Below are positions 61,339-64,000 of a stretch of 64,000 nt of DNA, piece by piece. A program made the translations under genes and the position numbers. Under the pieces are notes generated by a model. The model made no database searches. It saw only the letters and a list, made by a program, of their open reading frames with translations, and was not told the origin of the DNA. Numbering within the stretch: the first letter of the stretch is position 1; each line of letters starts with the position of its first letter. Origin of the DNA: Desulfurellales bacterium (lineage in GTDB: Bacteria; Campylobacterota_A; Desulfurellia; Desulfurellales; Hippeaceae); assembly GCA_027035885.1 (NCBI GenBank), contig JALVTR010000171.1:1-64000 (forward strand). Reading direction: 5' to 3'.

Positions 61339-61965
61339 ATGGCAGTGTATACAGAACCTGCTTGCAGGAGATGCAGAGCTTTAGGAGTTAAGCTATTTTT
61401 AAAGGGAGATAAATGTTTTACAGATAAGTGTGCTTTTGAGAGAAGGCCGTATCCTCCGGGAAAAACAAGGAATTATAGAAGAAAACTTTCATCTTATGCC
61501 GAACACCTTATGGAGAAGCAAAAAGCAAAAGCTGTTTATGGTGTTTTGGAAAGGCAATTTAGAAGGTACTTTAAAGAGGCTAAAAGTCAGAAAGGAGAAA
61601 CGGGTGCCAACTTAGTTGTGTTGTTGGAAAGAAGGCTTGACAATGTGGTTTATAGATCTGGTTTTGCTTCATCAAGGAAAGAGGCAAGGAGGCTTGTTTC
61701 TCACGGTCATATACGGGTTAATGGTAAAAAGGTTAACATATCTTCTTATCTTGTAAATAAAGGCGATGTTATTTCAGTTTCAGATAAGATGAAAGGTAAA
61801 GAAGAGTTTAAGAAGATGTTTGAGGAAAATTCCAGAAGAATGGCATCATCGTGGATAAATGTTGATTTGGATAATGTAAGTGCAACGTTTGTTGATGTAC
61901 CTACGAGAGATGATATACAACCGCCATTCAATGAAAACGCCATTGTTGAGTTGTACTCTAAATAA
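61339..61965 (+). CDS. rpsD: ribosomal protein S4
   Basis: RRLDNVVYRSGFASSRKEARRLVSHGHIRVNGK. Confidence 0.99.
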   Translation: MAVYTEPACRRCRALGVKLFLKGDKCFTDKCAFERRPYPPGKTRNYRRKLSSYAEHLMEKQKAKAVYGVLERQFRRYFKEAKSQKGETGANLVVLLERRLDNVVYRSGFASSRKEARRLVSHGHIRVNGKKVNISSYLVNKGDVISVSDKMKGKEEFKKMFEENSRRMASSWINVDLDNVSATFVDVPTRDDIQPPFNENAIVELYSK

Positions 61966-61986
61966 AAATTAACGAAGGGATGCGAA

Positions 61987-63009
61987 ATGAAGGGCGTTTT
62001 TGATTATTTAAAGTTACCAGAAGAGGTCAAAATAGAGGAACACAATGGTACATATGGGAGATTTGCTTTAGAGCCGTTAAATGAGGGATATGCTATAACA
62101 ATAGGAAATGCTTTGAGAAGGATACTGTTGTCTTCTATTCCTGGTATAGCTGTTGTTGGAGTTGAAATAGATGGTGTAGAACATGAATTTAAAACCATAG
62201 ATGGCGTTAAAGAAGACGTTTTAAATATCATATTAAATCTAAAGCAGGTTAGATTTAGGGCGTTAGACGATAGTTTTAAGTCAGGTGAAGTTTATATTAA
62301 AAAGAATATTCAAGGTGTTGTAACTTCAAATGATATTGAAACTCCTGGAAATTTGGAAATTGTTAGCAGGGATGTATACATAGCCGAATTAATGGAAGAA
62401 GCCGAACTTGACATGAGGATTTTTTTGGAAAAAGGCATTGGCTATAGACAGGCTGATTATGAAATTATGAACAGGGAAATAGGGTATATACCTGTAGATG
62501 CTTTATTTTCCCCTGTTTCTAAGGTTGCTTATCACGTTGAAAAGAGTACTATCAGGGATTATTATGATTTGGAAAGGTTGGTTTTAGAAATATATACAGA
62601 CGGTACGGTAACTCCTCAATCTGCCCTAAAGACGGCAAGCTATATTTTGGGTAGTTATGTTTCTGTATTCTCAAATGACTTTAAAAGGATTGTCCCTGAA
62701 GATACTGTCAAGGAAGAGAAAGAAGAGCATGTTAACGAGAATCTTTTGAAGCCTGTTGAAGAATTGGAGTTGAATGTTAGGGCATCAAATTGTCTTGTTG
62801 CACATGATATAAAGTATATTTACGAACTTGTTCAAAAAACAGATGCTGAACTGTTGAGCACAAAAAATTTTGGTAAGCAATCTTTAAAAGAGATAAAGGA
62901 GTCTTTAAAACAATTGGACCTCGAACTTGGCACGAAATTTACGGATGAGCAGATAAAGAAAATAAAACAACTAATAGCAGAAAAAGAAGGAGAGGAAAAT
63001 GAGGCATAG
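61987..63009 (+). CDS. rpoA: RNA polymerase alpha subunit
   Basis: GYAITIGNALRRILLSSIPG. Confidence 0.99.
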   Translation: MKGVFDYLKLPEEVKIEEHNGTYGRFALEPLNEGYAITIGNALRRILLSSIPGIAVVGVEIDGVEHEFKTIDGVKEDVLNIILNLKQVRFRALDDSFKSGEVYIKKNIQGVVTSNDIETPGNLEIVSRDVYIAELMEEAELDMRIFLEKGIGYRQADYEIMNREIGYIPVDALFSPVSKVAYHVEKSTIRDYYDLERLVLEIYTDGTVTPQSALKTASYILGSYVSVFSNDFKRIVPEDTVKEEKEEHVNENLLKPVEELELNVRASNCLVAHDIKYIYELVQKTDAELLSTKNFGKQSLKEIKESLKQLDLELGTKFTDEQIKKIKQLIAEKEGEENEA

Positions 63010-63367
63010 GAAGGGATATAGGACCTTAAGTATAAATGGCGAGCACAGAAAGCATTTGTTAAGGAATTTGGCTATTTCTTTGATAGAAAAAGAAAGGATT
63101 AAAACAACAGATGCAAAAGCAAGGGAACTTGTTAGGTTCATAAGCAAACTTGTAACGTTAGCCAAAAATGACACGTTATCTGCAAGAAGAAGGGTTCTTG
63201 CAAAGCTTAATAATAACAAGCAGGCTGTTAGGAAGCTTTTTGACAATATAGCTCCGAGATATGCGACGAGAAATGGTGGCTATGTGAGAAGAATTAAGTT
63301 GGGGTATAGAAAAGGTGATGCAGCTCCTGTTTCAATAGTGGAATTTGTTGAAGAAAAAAGTGAGTAA
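62999..63367 (+). CDS. rplQ: ribosomal protein L17
   Basis: MRHRKGYRTLSINGEHRKHLLRNLAISLIEKERIKTT. Confidence 0.99.
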   Translation: MRHRKGYRTLSINGEHRKHLLRNLAISLIEKERIKTTDAKARELVRFISKLVTLAKNDTLSARRRVLAKLNNNKQAVRKLFDNIAPRYATRNGGYVRRIKLGYRKGDAAPVSIVEFVEEKSE

Positions 63368-63854
63368 AACGTTAACTTCTTCTATTGTGGGAGTATCGTT
63401 GATACTCCTTTTTTTTATGCTCGATTATTATACAAAGTTATATATTTCTAAACATATTGAGTTAAATAACGGTTTTTATGTGATAAAAGGTTTTCTAAAT
63501 ATTGTAAATGTTCACAATGAAGGTATAGCTTTTGGAGCTTTTTCCCACATGTCACATTTTTTAAGGGTGATTTTCTTTAGTGGCATAAGTGCAGTTGTGT
63601 TGATTATTGTTTTGTATTTGATTCTGTCTGGCAAGGATAAGAATTTTTTATATATATTGGGATTGTCTTTTTTGGGTGGAGGAGATTTGGGTAACCTTTA
63701 CGGTAGGTTATTTAAAGGTTATGTGGTGGATTTCTTGGATTTTCATATAGGCCAGTACCACTACCCTGCTTTTAATTTAGCAGATAGCTTCATAACCATA
63801 GGTTTGTTTATCTTGATTGCCTATAAAATGGCTAATTCAAGAGCCAAAACTTGA
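63345..63854 (+). CDS. lspA: lipoprotein signal peptidase (signal peptidase II)
   Basis: 'FNLADSFITIG', 'GYVVDFLDFHIGQYHYPAFN', N-terminal 'MLDYYTKLYIS'; TTG or GTG start overlapping rplQ. Confidence 0.88.
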   Translation: MLKKKVSKTLTSSIVGVSLILLFFMLDYYTKLYISKHIELNNGFYVIKGFLNIVNVHNEGIAFGAFSHMSHFLRVIFFSGISAVVLIIVLYLILSGKDKNFLYILGLSFLGGGDLGNLYGRLFKGYVVDFLDFHIGQYHYPAFNLADSFITIGLFILIAYKMANSRAKT

Positions 63855-64000
63855 AGAGCCTTTAGGTGCAGTTCTCTTGTGTTTATATGTTTTTTATAAG
63901 TTTGTTTAAAAACTATGTACAAAATTCCCGCTTTACAGAACAATAAACCTCAAATATAATGACTTCAATGAAAGCTGAGGCTGCAAAAGTCGATACTTGG

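Overview
The window is an AT-rich bacterial chromosome segment. Gene content and protein style suggest a Desulfurella/Hippea-like anaerobe, but that is inference only. Three zones are visible. (1) 1-11.3 kb: IS remnants (IstB and IS1634-like pieces), a PAS/GAF/degenerate-GGDEF/EAL protein behind a 12-G tract, a chemotaxis receptor with a C-terminal sensor-like region, a LemA/DUF3137 pair, and an aldehyde:ferredoxin oxidoreductase-family enzyme with a four-cluster ferredoxin. (2) 11.3-27.4 kb: a genomic island inserted at tRNA-Arg(UCU). It is bounded by a ~100-bp direct repeat of the tRNA 3' part plus its terminator. It holds a decayed tyrosine recombinase, a zeta-type kinase, a class II-like Fic protein, a duplicated small partner gene, two HicBA loci with a broken HicA, a BrnT-BrnA in-frame fusion, HigA plus RelE/XRE remnants, attC-like (integron-type) cassette remnants, an uncharacterised nuclease-like gene, and a candidate defence operon (PLD-helicase + Eco57I-class methylase/nuclease + small tail gene). 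(3) 27.4-64 kb: conserved core with rplM-rpsI, argC-argJ, tRNAs, tuf, secE-nusG, rplKAJL, rpoBC, rpsLG-fusA-tuf, and the S10-spc-alpha operons ending in rplQ-lspA. The strongest candidates for new biology are the shared partner gene behind two unrelated toxins, the PLD-helicase/methylase operon, and the modular toxin-antitoxin and attC-like punctuation of the island. All family calls are by eye from sequence motifs; no searches were run.
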